Shown piece after piece: positions 51,641 to 63,084 of a stretch of DNA of 64,000 nt (its first letter is position 1; each line of letters begins with the position of its first letter). A program made the position numbers and the translations under genes. Source of the DNA: Toxonevra muliebris (lineage: Eukaryota > Arthropoda > Insecta > Diptera > Pallopteridae); contig OY829328.1 in NCBI GenBank assembly GCA_963691655.1, positions 9,700,204 to 9,764,203 of the forward strand, given 5' to 3'. Below the pieces are notes generated by a model, which was not told where the DNA came from, made no database searches, and worked only from the letters and a program-made list of their open reading frames with translations.

Positions 51641-53560
51641 ACAATTCCAAAGTAACCTATTTAAATCACTGTGATTTTGAAAGAAGAGAAGTGTATTATT
51701 GTTCAAATCACTGCGACTTTAAAGTACCAGACACTGATAGCAGAGCTTGTAAATTAGCAGCCTGTTTTTCTACTAATTACAGTGGTTTAAAATTAGCAGC
51801 GACCAGTAACAAAATAAAAAATTTTAAATTACATGAATCAGCTCAGGGCCGTAGCCACAATTTTTTTCGTGGGGGGGGGGGGGGGTATTTCATTCGAAGA
51901 AAATATGATGACCCTAACAACTAACAGATTATGGTTAATGACGAACGACGACTTAGATGTGATAATATCCTTTATGAAATATGGTGGTTTTAAATAAAAA
52001 TATGGGAGGAAATGAGACCAATCTCCATATTGGGGAACTTTTTTTCTATTGTAAATTATTGCAATTTATTTTCAGACTAAGGACAAAAGTGGATAAATGT
52101 ATTAAAGCTTTAGGAAAAATTTTTGCTTTTGAAATTTTTTTATGACTGAAATGGCTGAAAATGACAAAAAATTTACTGAACAATCAATTTAAATTTTTTC
52201 AAATAAATATTATTCAATATGGGTTCCAATGCATTTTTTATAGTGAAGGACACATTGACTTGCCATTACTGATGATGCACCCGACCTCAAAAAAATTACC
52301 AAAAATACTAAAAATAGTCAGAGGCTCATTTTTTTCAAATGATTATCAGTGGGAATTCGGGCCATGATTTTGAATCCGAATGAGGTTGGCTTATATTCCC
52401 GAAATTCGTGCAGTTACTGCATTGAAAGAGGTCTACCGAGTCGGGTGCTCTGAGCAATAATGGGTTAAAGAATTAATCACATTTTAAGATTGTTTCCTAG
52501 AACTTTGGAGCTGACCCACTACTACTGCCTTACATGGGCTTTGCGAATAAAATGGTTCCTAGTGTTTGTGAATGAATTTTTTATACTAAACACGAATCTG
52601 AGTTCAAAAATTTCCCATCACGCCACGTTTTAGAAAAAATGGGATGGAAAACCCTAAAATATAATTTTTGGCCATTTTCTTCGAAATCCAGAAATTATAG
52701 GCTGGATCATGCCCTTCCAAATGAGCCCTAAACCCGAAACTGTAAATCCAAAACAGTTACTGACCTAGAAAAACTTGTCCTTGGCCTTGAATCAGCTGAT
52801 TGTTCTTGTAAATAATATGAAGAAGCTAAGTATTCTTGAATGAAATACAGTGAAATTGTTTGGCCAATGCCGATGAAGATTGTCGGTCAGCTGGTGATGA
52901 TTCAGATAGTAAAAATTACATTTTATGTAAATATGTATCAAAAATAAAGAAAAAAATGGATTTATCAATTTTAGAAAAGGTCTACTTTATTACTTATTTT
53001 ATAGATGAAAATGAATTTACATTAAAAAATTAATTTTTTTTAACAATTTGTTTTATTGAAAAGTTCGGCTAAATGATCGGTCTCTTTTTGGCTGACACCG
53101 AATCGATCCTGATCTTTTAATTTTAGGCCGATACTGACAGAAGCCGATGCAGAAAAATCGGCTGACTCTGCATTTCACATCAGTTTGATTTTGAATTGAC
53201 AGGGATTGTAAAGAAATAGAGAAATTTGTTCTTGTATAAATCACTGTGACTTTGAAGTGACAGTGGTTTGCGACAAATTAATATTTAGAGAACAAATTAT
53301 ATGAAGTAGCTGACAGTTGTTGTAGGAAATATAGTGATATTTAAGTAACAATCACTGCATTGAAGGCAACAGTTTTGCTCATAACTCACAGTAACAATAA
53401 TGAAGTAACAAGGGCTAGTAGAAGATCGATGATATGTAGATTATGTTAAGTAAACTGTGTGAGTGAACTGTGCTTTCGTTCAAATTACTGTGACTTTGAG
53501 GTAGCATTAGCGAGCAACAAATCACAGTGTATAGCGTAACATTATTTGTAATAAAAGTCG
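51640..53560 (+). repeat. Interspersed ATCACTGTGACTTTGAAG repeat split by a hAT element
   Basis: The motif TTCAAATCACTG(T/C)GACTTT plus GAAGTGACAG-like text recurs near 51662, 51704, 53235 and 53482, with further ACAGTGGTTT/GCGACAA echoes. The hAT copy at 51844-52789 lies between the two halves. The spacing is irregular, so it is not a simple tandem array. Confidence 0.45.
51844..52789 (-). mobile_element. hAT-type non-autonomous element, copy 4 (one end internally deleted)
   Basis: An exact 8-bp duplication AATCAGCT flanks it (51836-51843 and 52790-52797). The left end is CAGGGCCGTAGCC followed by a 15-base G-run (51871-51885). The right end keeps only GGCCTTG, joined directly to sequence that in copy 5 lies about 270 bases further inside. 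So the terminal bases survived an internal deletion. Confidence 0.88.
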
Positions 53561-56090
53561 TACTTTGTACTAGATTTCGTACTTTGATCAAGTTTTTATC
53601 TGTGCTTAGAATTTCAAAGTCAGTGATAGTGATCGACAACAAAAAGATGAACAGAAAGTGTTTCTTTTATTATTCAGTCAGCAACCGTTGATGCCACTGT
53701 ACTTAATCTAAATGACTATACTTTCATATGTGTATGCAACTGACACTTTCATACACACACATACAAACATACTCACAGGCACATACCCACATAAACAAGT
53801 ACTTACTGTAGCACTTCACTCTCTCATTCACGTATATTTTATATTGTGCTGTTTGTTGCTTTTGCTTTGTTGTATCTTTCAGTATACGCAAAAGATGATG
53901 ATAATAATTTCGTTGTTTCATGTAGTATTTGCGCTTTTGTCACTTACAGTTTCCAATTATTTTTCATTTGCACGTGGCATATGTGACTTTCATGATTGTT
54001 TCATATTCTCTACCGTTGCCTGCTTTCTCGCTCTCGTTCTCTGCTTCATATAAAAGAACAAAACAATTTCACGAATTTTGTATTTTGCACTTGTAGTGTT
54101 TGTCGTTGCTGGGCATACTGCGAGGAAGTAAATCCTTTACAGCAACAATGTACATATACATATATATATATATATATGTGTGAATTATACACAAATACAT
54201 GTTCAATATGTTGAAATTATTATTTTTTGAATAAATAAATACAAAAAGAAAACAAAAAGTAAATATCTATAAACAAGTCCAAACACGTGTGACAATTTTT
54301 TTTTTTGTTTTTCTGCTTTTTGTTTCTTTTGTTTGCTTGTTGGCTGTCAAAGTTATGCGCTTCGATGATGCGTCGAGATTAGGCACCTATACGCTCGCTG
54401 TTAAACTCTAATCTCATGTAACAAAAAACTTTATGAAAAAGTATTCTTAAAGTAAAATAGAATATCAAAATGTTGTGAAAACATATTTGTAAAGATTTAG
54501 TACATAAATGTTATAAATTTTTGGTTTTAGCAATGTGAATAGAATATAAAATTCTTCAAGTTGCTGCTGCTACAAACATTTGCAGCTTAATAAACGATAA
54601 TGTTGTTTTTGTTATCTCATTTTCTCCTTCTTTTTTTTTGTTTTGTTGAGCAAATATAAATGCGTTTAAAATGTGCTGGTATTCATTAAGAAATTAAGCA
54701 ATATTTGTTAAAAAACAAAAGAAGAAAGAAACATTAAATTCATACTTTCATTAAATGCGCTTTTAACAGCTTTCAGCAGCTACAGTTGTCGCTGCTGCAA
54801 CTAGTTACAGAATGCAGGTGCTTTTTATACTTTATACACACTCATACATACATGCATTCACACATATGTCTATAACGTGTGTGTATAAGTGGATGTGTAC
54901 GTACGAGTATATGTGTGCCATCATTTAATTAACAAAAATTGCTAAAGTTTTCGTTGCTTTTGCCCTAAAATTTTCGTAATTTTAACTTTAGTAATTCACG
55001 CTGCATTTTTCTCATCGTTTGTTTCCTGCTGCTGTTGACAAATCCAAACCTTTTCTCCCTACAAACACCGCCATTATTATTTTTAACATTGCATACTGCT
55101 CTTTTACGACTATATCCTGTATACATATTCACGCACACACACACACATACATACGTATTTTGTGTTTGTATGTGTGTTAGTATCTCTTACTTTTGCATTC
55201 CTTAATGACAAATGCAATTTAAGTTTTTGGCGCGCTGTAGCAAATTGAAGCACACAGTTGTTTGTATGTATGTGTAGTTGCTGGAAAAGGTCTTCGTAAA
55301 AAAGTTTTTATTGTTGGTGTTGCTGATGTTGTTGTTGCTGGAGTCGGAATTTAGAGGTTGGCATTATTATATGTTCGTATGAATATAACTTGGTAGTTGG
55401 TAACGTTGTCACGTGTTATCATAAATGCTTTTGCATGCGCAATTTTCCGTGTCAATCGGAAAATAAATGCATCAAATTAAATAGTAAGAAACTTTTACTT
55501 TGTGCTCCTACCGCTCATTGCTTGCTCAATCCAAAAATAAACGTATATAAGTAGGGGTTGATACAGTTTTTTTTTATGCGCTGAAGGTAAGTATTCATTC
55601 GTTAGTTACGGAATTTTGGTTGATTTTGTCACGAGTTTTTTAAGCGCATTTCGATTTCTTTGTAATGATTACTTATATGAATATATGTGACTTTTTGTTC
55701 AAAAACGTAGGACGCCATCTAGTGAGGGGACGTTTTTATTTGTATAAATGGTGTTTAAAGCGGTGGATATGACTTTAATGTTGTACTGATGGCTTGAAGT
55801 TGAACTGCTGTGCAGATTTCCATATAGTTCCATAAATTTATTGAAGGTGACAATTAGGCTAAGGTTTTGACTACCTTGTAGAAATATTTACTTGTAGAGT
55901 ATGACCATAACTTAGCTCAAAATTAAGCTTCTCTTATTGTACTTTTGATCGTAAATTCCACATTGCTAAAGAAGTGTAGAGATAAACTAACTAAGCCTTC
56001 AAAAGAATATTAACTGTGTGTGTTTGTATCACATTGATGATACCAGAATTAAAGAATATTGATGAGATTCATAAACTATTTTAGCATTTC
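52798..56090. other. Upstream region, no gene recognised
   Basis: It includes (TA)n/(CATA)n microsatellites near 54148-54180 and 55130-55160 and CTG/CAG-rich patches near 54555-54810. Open frames at 53712-54214 are T-rich. I see no exon or element ends apart from the repeat noted at 53235-53560. Confidence 0.4.
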
Positions 56091-56097
56091 AGTTTAA

Positions 56098-56562
56098 CCC
56101 TCTAGTTCCCAAATTTTTGATTGATGAAAAAAGAATTGAAATTGACTAATATTGGCGTAAAAATCATAAACTGATTTAAAAACTCATAAAAAAAAAGTAA
56201 TGAGCGTGGTTTTATGAAGTGGGAAAGTTTAAACGCTTAAAATTATTTGTTGTTAAATGAACTTTTTATCAATTTGTTTTAAGTAATTAAATATTTTATA
56301 TAAAAATTTAAATTCTCAGCTAACCATAGTTAGTTTTTTTTATCTGGATATTATGACGGGAAGTATTTTATTTATTTTTTTAATTTTTTTCACTTTTATC
56401 TCATTTACAATCACAAATTTTTGACTTTAACTGTCGCTAACTTCTGTAATATGCAGCTTGGGAAATTCCCTAAACGATATGGTAGTAACAGAAAACGGTT
56501 ATGGTGGCAATTCTATCCCTTTTGGTGAAGGCCGTCTAAAGGCGGATTTGGGAACTAGAGGG
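56098..56562. mobile_element. piggyBac-like miniature element with TTAA target
   Basis: TTAA on both sides (56094-56097 and 56563-56566) encloses CCCTCTAGTTCCCAAAT and its mirror ATTTGGGAACTAGAGGG. The CCC...GGG tips next to TTAA are the piggyBac signature. It is 465 bp and non-coding. Confidence 0.8.
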
Positions 56563-56566
56563 TTAA

Positions 56567-58209
56567 TAACTTATTTTCTTCGTAAACGTGGTTAGTATAT
56601 ATATCAAATAATAAACTATTATCTTTATTTTCAAGTTTATTATTTTGCGGGTGATTTTTGTACTTAGATTAGGGCGTAAATCAAAACAATAATAAAAATT
56701 GGAAAAAATCAAACTTTCGATTACAGATTGGAGTAAAAATTTGGGGTCTATAGATTAAATAGTTCGTTTTGAAGATTTAAGAAAGAAATCGCAGTTAGGT
56801 AAAAAATGGGCAAATCAGACAACCCAATAGTCTGCCAACCATCTGGGGGAAATGAGGGTTCTAATATCGTGTGGCTATGTTTGAATCGATACTTTTCTGA
56901 ATGGAAAACTTTTAGCTTTACAGCTAAATCGGCATCACCGATATACAAGATAAAATACCAGTGGTTGGCTTGAAGAAGAGTTATTCCGCCTTAATCATAA
57001 GAGTGGACTAAAAACATCATAATAAATACAAGCTTTCAGATCTAATGTGACCGTCTTTGTTGGACTTGAGGAAAAAAATAGAAACGGTGCTTTTCCATTG
57101 ATATAATTATAGTAAAACAAACGTAGAATCAAAAAATTACACATTGATTCAATTACACGTTGGTTCAAGATTTTTTATGAATAAATTTGTGATAAATAAA
57201 TGCAAAAAACTTTGAATAAAAGTTTGAAAAATAATACAGGACCACAAAAAAAAAAGAAGAAATTCTGTATCGAAGACATGAAGTATCATATCTCTCGAAC
57301 TTTGACTAGCTGAATGCGAATCCGTAGTACATCATGCCAGTATTTCTTTCAATGTGTTCCATTTAAGATGTGTGTGTGTATGGATATGAATTCAGCAATA
57401 ATGTGGGAGAGATGCAAATGCAGTGGCGCATCCAGATTTCTTGCTTTTTGGTGCACTGAAAAAAAAAACATCTACCAAAAAAGTGATGAATATAAAAAAA
57501 GACCTTCAAGCATTCACTCTTGTTGTTTTTTTCTGCCAGCAAAAATAATTTCTTCAATCATCGCACTATTATTGTCTTTATATCTTGATGAATTCGCCTA
57601 AATTATTATTAAACATCTGCATACATACATTTTAAATGAAAAACTTTGAAAATTCGCTGATTTCAGAGGAATTTTGAACGTGATCGTGATAGGAATCGAA
57701 AAATGGTTTTTATTATTAGACGAAATGATTAACTAGCACAGCTATTTAGGGGGTGAACTTCATCTCTTTAAAGCGTTACTGTGTATTGGATCAAAAACGA
57801 CCAACTCTAGCCAACCGGAGGTTAGTTTCATTCTACCAAGACACTTGTGAATCACTTATGACCAGCTCTAAAAGTTTTAAAAGATTAAAATACATAAAAT
57901 TTCTTCACCAAATCCAGCATTTTCCGATATTCATTTGGTCTCTAAAACTTTCTTATGAGTCTAGTGCAGAGTTGAAAATTGGCTGTAGTAAATTTACATT
58001 GATTAACTGACAAAAAGAAATATAATAATTACCTACTTTTTATTGTATATTTATTAGGGTTATGTAAATTATGATTTACTTACATATTATATTTTAGTAT
58101 TAAATTTTAGCATTTTCTGCAAAGAAAAAATATTATAAATAAAATTAATATTAATTTCATGCTATTTAAAAACATTTTTTATGATTTTGATTGATTTGAT
58201 TCTCTGGGT
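56567..58209. other. Upstream region, nothing recognised
   Basis: AT-rich DNA. Minus-strand frames at 56748-56948 and 57363-57557 and a plus-strand frame at 57753-58010 are not recognised. Confidence 0.4.
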
Positions 58210-58374
58210 AAAATAAATTCATGTATAGTTATCATGTCAAATCTGACATCAGAATCGTAAATTTTGACGTTTTTAATGGTAAACGTACTGAGAACGTTTT
58301 GTCATACGAATGCTATTTGTGTTGTTTACAGTGACTTGAAAAATTCATCTCGGCCAAAAAATTGATTTAAATCG

Positions 58375-59630
58375 TGAACATTTTCGTGCGATGATTTTTT
58401 ATGATTTTTGACGTAGATTAACTCAACAACAGTCAGCCGATCAACTCTCATCTACTTTTGGTGATGAAGTCCCATTCTGAGCCACCGTGTTTCGCTGGTT
58501 TTCGGAATTCAATCGTGGTCGTCCAGGACGAATTTCGTGTAGGTCGCTCAAAATCGGATGTTGTGCCAGAAAACATCAATGCTGTGCGTGAACTGTTATT
58601 ACAAGATCGGCATGTGACTTATCGTGAGATTGAAGAATGCTTGGGCATTAGTTCTATTCGCATACATTCAATATTGCATGAACATTTGGCCGCCAAAAAG
58701 ATTTGTTCGCGTTGGATACAGCATAATTTGACAATCGCCAAAAAAAAGGCTCGTGTCGAATGGTGCAAAGAAATGTTGAAAAAAATACAATCGCGGTGCT
58801 TCAAAAGACGTCTATATGATTGTAATAGGTGACGAATCATGGATGTATGCATATGAGCCCGAAACTAAACAACAATCGACTCTATGGGTCTTCCAAAGTG
58901 AGCCAAATGCAACAAAAGTTGCTCGAGCACGAAGCACTTTGAAGCAAATGGTCGCCTGTTTTCGGAAAAACTAGGAGTGGCCACTGTGCCATTAAAGTAA
59001 CGTAGAACAGTCAATTTTGAATGGTACACGACCATTTGTTTGCTAGAAGTGTTTGGAGAAATAAGGAAAACCAGCCGCCAAAGACGAATCATTCTCCACC
59101 ACGACAATGCGAGCTCTCACACATCGGCTCAAACGAGAGCTGTACAGTCCTGATTTGGCACCCTTCTTCTTTTTATTCCCTCACATCAAAAATAAGTTGC
59201 GAGGTCAACGTTTTTTGTCGCCTGAAGAAGCGGTTGATGCCAAGGTGAATTTATATAAGGTGGTAGCAGCAGTACAACAAGTTTACCACGGCAACAACAA
59301 CAGGGCGTTGTTGATGCGTCGATAATGACGGAGCAGTCTGAATGTCAAAATCAGCTGACAAAAGCAGTAGTACAACACAAAAATGACAATGCATTTTTGT
59401 TGTTGCGGCCATTATGGCGGTCGAAAAAAAGTAAACAAACAATCAAAACGTAAACAAACTTTTGACAACCAGACTTCCTCACCACGAAAAAAAATGGCGC
59501 CATAAAAAGGAAGAAGAAGAATGAGTTGCTGGTAACTCCACCTGGTAACTTCCCATTCGGAGTGGAAAAAGTGCTTCGAAAATTGGTACAAACGCATGCA
59601 AAAGTGTATTGATCTTCATGGAGAATATTT
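58375..59630 (+). pseudogene. mariner transposase pseudogene
   Basis: The blocks in order are REHFRAMIFYDF near the start; a helix-turn-helix region VRELLLQDRHVTYREIEE; RWIQHNLTIAKKKARVEWCK; GDESWMYAYEPE with the first catalytic Asp (58831-58833); HHDNASSHTSAQT with the second (59103-59105); SPDLAPFFFLFPHIKNKL, where the third catalytic Asp (normally two residues after AP) is gone with a small deletion; then SPEEAVDA, the interruption, and SEWKKCF-like sequence in another frame from about 59545. At least three frameshifts or stops. It cannot make an active enzyme. Confidence 0.85.
59255..59545. repeat. Foreign block within the mariner pseudogene
   Basis: This stretch replaces or interrupts the codons between VDA and SEWKKCF. 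Its edges are loosely mirrored (AAGGTGGTAGCAGCA at the left; TTGCTGGTAACTCCACCT at the right), so a small inverted-repeat element is possible. No clear target duplication. Confidence 0.4.
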
Positions 59631-59711
59631 TGAAAAACAATAAAGCCATTTTCAATGATAAATACATGTTTTTAATTGTTCTTTCCCAAAATTTAAATAG
59701 CAACCCTCGTA

Positions 59712-61744
59712 TTCTAAAATCTAAATGAAATGCTTCAAATCTGAAAAAAAATATCCATATATGAGCCGTTGAGTGCAAAAGTGATGTAAGTCAAAATCAG
59801 ATTTTTGGAAATACATTGGTTTTGAAGAAGTGCTGTACAATAAAATTTATTTTCCCGATGTATGGGCAGCTTTATAGAACACACGTTCAACGTAGGTGTA
59901 TACCTTTTTTGTAGAAAGCTGAATAAGCTCAAAAGTATTGCCTGAAGATGAAAACCCAAATAAAAAAAATATGTTTTTTTTTAACATTGATATTGATATA
60001 TATAATACTTAAATAATTGCAAAAGCAAATCAGAATTCTCATAATTAACGCCGAGCATTCCAGTGAAGGCAGAGTGATTGTGATCAGAGATGTCGTTCGG
60101 CATCGACTTCTCGGGATTTGGGATCCCGGGATTAGTCCTTGGAATGATAGTTTATCAAGATATAACATAAATAAGTATTTATTTTATTAACTCTTTCATA
60201 CTCGATGTGGGATTAAAAATGGTGCTTAACAAATTTTACTTTTAAAGTTATATATATACATTTGGTTCTGTCAGGTATTCTTTACGTTTGCTAATTGCTA
60301 AACATTGGAAATTTCGTGCTTAAGTCAATTGTTTTTAATTTTTGTCATTCCAGCCAAAAACCAAAGATCTAAAATTTTTAGTAAATGAAATTTGGTGTCA
60401 TGATTGTGAAAGTTCTGAGTAACCATAATTTCAATACAAATGCCAAACATGTTGACATTAGTTATTTGTAAAAAGTGTGTGAAAAGTAAATGATCTCAAA
60501 AAATGAAAATAAAAATTGACAGATGAAAAATCAAATGCCGTCTGAATGGCTTTTCTGAAAATCGAATTTTGGGCAACGAAAATCGATTTTCAACTCCCAT
60601 GTGAACACACTATTAAGTTGATATGATATCTATTTAAATTTTTGGATATTAGAGTTAAAATTTCGTAGAACGGCTCTTAAGAGTTGTACCATTAACGATT
60701 TAGAAAAAAGTTTGTTGAACAAAATATTCTCTCGACTCAAGAAAGAAGATTCTATAAAAAAAAAAATTATTTGAATTCTAATAAGTTTGTGAAAATTCGG
60801 GGATTAAAGAGATGAAATCACGGGATATTCGGGATCACTTTTGGACCGAATCGCGGGAGTCCGACATCTCAGGATTGACATCCCTAATTTTAATGTATAG
60901 TGTGTGCGAGTGCGAGTTCGATACTGTATATGCATATTGATTCATATAAATATGTAAATATCAGATAAGGTTGTGTCAAAGTGCAAACAGAATATAACAA
61001 TACGCACATACAAACACATACGCACATTTGTATTGGAAAAAAAAGACTTTAAACAGACACATTTGTGATATCAATAACATTTCAATGTGTGAATATAAAT
61101 TATTATTATTATTATTTTTTCATTTATTTATTTATTTGCAAAATATAAATTTATTAACGCCCAAAAAGATACAATGATTGTTTATATATGTACAAGTATA
61201 TTAAGGCGCCTCAAAACAAAAAAAAAAAAAAAAATTCTATGGCCCCCTAAAAATTTACCTTATTACATTCCCAAAATTTTCGGCAATAGGCTGGAAGATG
61301 TGGAAAGAATATTCACCTCCGAAAGTCTCACGACAATATCGGAATACTTAACTCCCCATTACGACTTCACCATTGGACATCCCAGCAGATTGGAGGGTAA
61401 GCTCCCTAACCACTATTAATTCGTACCACTACAATTTTTTCTCATAAAAGTTTTTAGCATGTTTTTTTCCACAATTTTTTAATAAAACTTTTATATAATG
61501 TTTTTACATGTGTTAAAGAATGTAAAGTCTACTATTTATTAGAAAAAAATTATGTAATGTAATTGATAAAACAGTGGGAAACTGTGTTCAACAGCGCATG
61601 AAGTAACTGTAATTACTATGCCACCGCTTGGTCGTTATGAGCAGAGCTAAACAAAAATAGAACCATGTGTCTGATGGTCTTAGATAGATCTTCAATCTGT
61701 ATAGTGGCTGGAGTGATTAAGAGATCTGTGCCCAGCCAGAGTTC
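59712..61744. other. Upstream region with a possible inverted-repeat element
   Basis: At about 60084-60140 CAGAGATGTCG precedes TCGGGATTTGGGATCCCGGG. Near 60785-60885 mirrored sequence (CGGGATATTCGGGATC, TCCGACATCTC) suggests an element of about 800 bases with hAT-like tips, without a confirmed duplication. The frame at 61174-61419 (VERIFTSESLTTISEYLTPH) has ordinary composition and ends beside a donor-like GGAGGGTAAGC, but is not recognised. Confidence 0.35.
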
Positions 61745-61945
61745 AACGATTGCTGCAGAAACTACGGTGATGTAAAGGAAGCTGAATCAATCCAACATCT
61801 ACTCTATGGATACCATGTACTGGGGGCAAGGTTCTTTCACAACTTGGCAGATATATCCAGGGTAAAGAAACCGGATTTGCAGAAATTTATAAAAAGCAGC
61901 AACTGGGTTGATTCGAAGTATGTAAATTTAGAGCCAAAAATAAAT
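61745..61945 (+). pseudogene. Non-LTR retrotransposon C-terminal fragment
   Basis: One frame reads NDCCRNYGDVKEAESIQHLL, then GARFFHNLADISRVKKPDL and FIKSSNWVD. The spacing is that of the C-terminal cysteine/histidine motif of R1/Jockey-type second frames (CxxCxxxxE...QHLLxxC). The later Cys is lost (Tyr-Gly-Tyr instead) and the flanks are broken. The family can be stated only at that level. Confidence 0.6.
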
Positions 61946-62211
61946 TATTTGTCTGCAGGCACTCACAGTAAAAGTGAAACTGTTGTTTGTTTGAAAATTA
62001 TTAGAAAACATTTATAACAAATTCTGTTGAAGTTTATGCAGCCTTCTTCTCTTTGTTTTGTTGTTGTTTTTCTTCTGTTGATACTCTCTACATTTATCGG
62101 CACAAACACGAGAGAGCAAAGATTCGTTTTATGCAATCAAGTAGAGGCAATTAGGTCGTCTCTCTCACAAAAGCACATGAGATAAAACTGCGAGAAGTAG
62201 ACTCTCTGGTT

Positions 62212-63076
62212 CAGGGCCGTAGCCAGAATTTTTTTTCGGGGGGGAGGGGGGTTTCCATTCGAAGAAAATTGACATTGACTTGCCATTACTGATGATGAGC
62301 CCGACCTCAAAACAATTACCAAAAGTACTAAAAAAGGTCAGAGGCTCATTTTTTTCAAATGATTATCAGTGGGAATTTGGGCCATGATAATTAATGCGGA
62401 TGAGGTTTGCTTATATTCCCGAAATTCGAGCAGTTACTGCATTGAAAGAGGCCTTCCGAGTAGGGGTGCTCTGAGCAATAATGGGTTAAAGAATTAATCA
62501 CATTTTAAGATTGTTTCCTAGAACTTTAGAGCTGACCCAAAATGCGAATAAAATGGTTCCTAGTGTTAGTGAATGAATTTTTTATACTGAACACGAATCT
62601 GAGTTCAAAAATTTCCCATCACGCCACGTTTTAGAAAAAATGGGATGGAAAAATAAAATTTTTGGTCATTTTTTTAAATTGGAGAGCTGAACACTGGCGT
62701 GCTACAAACTTCGAAAACCAGAAATTATAGGCTGAATCATGCCCTTCCAAATGAGCCCTAAGCCCGAAATTGTAAATCAAAAACAGTTACTGACCTAGAA
62801 AAACTATAAATGCAAAATTGCTCAGCATTACCTTCTCTTTTTGTATCCAAAGTCAAACCTCATGTCAAAGAAAACAAATCGGATCTGGTCGCATAGTGTA
62901 ACTAAGATTTCAAGTTTATTTTTTTATATTTGACTTTTTAGAAAGAAACCAATGGATGTAAAAAATATTTAAAAACTCTTCAATAGATTTTATTTTGACT
63001 TTTTTTTCATCCACATTTCGGGGGGGAGGTCAGAACCCCCAAAGCCTTCCCCCCTCCCCCCCTAAATACGGCCTTG
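62212..63076 (-). mobile_element. hAT-type non-autonomous element, copy 5
   Basis: An exact 8-bp duplication CTCTGGTT flanks it (62204-62211 and 63077-63084). The left end is CAGGGCCGTAGCCAGAA with a G-run (62239-62252), and the right end is CCTAAATACGGCCTTG preceded by C-runs. It is 865 bp, in inverse orientation to copies 1-3. Confidence 0.92.
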
Positions 63077-63084
63077 CTCTGGTT

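Larger units (their letters stand above)
58210..59711 (+). mobile_element. Degenerate mariner transposon with a secondary insertion
   Basis: The right end finishes in TTTAAATAGCAACCCTCGTA, a mariner-type terminus whose last two bases could be the target TA. The matching left terminus is missing, so the copy is truncated on the left near 58210. Transposase-like sequence runs from about 58375 to 59630 with an unrelated block of about 285 bases at 59255-59540 splitting its last part. Confidence 0.82.

Noticed and set aside
61174..61419. 81-codon plus-strand frame ending near GGAGGGTAAGC
   Set aside because: It looks exon-like at the end but there is no acceptor pair and no recognised family; the start is poly-Lys from an A-run.
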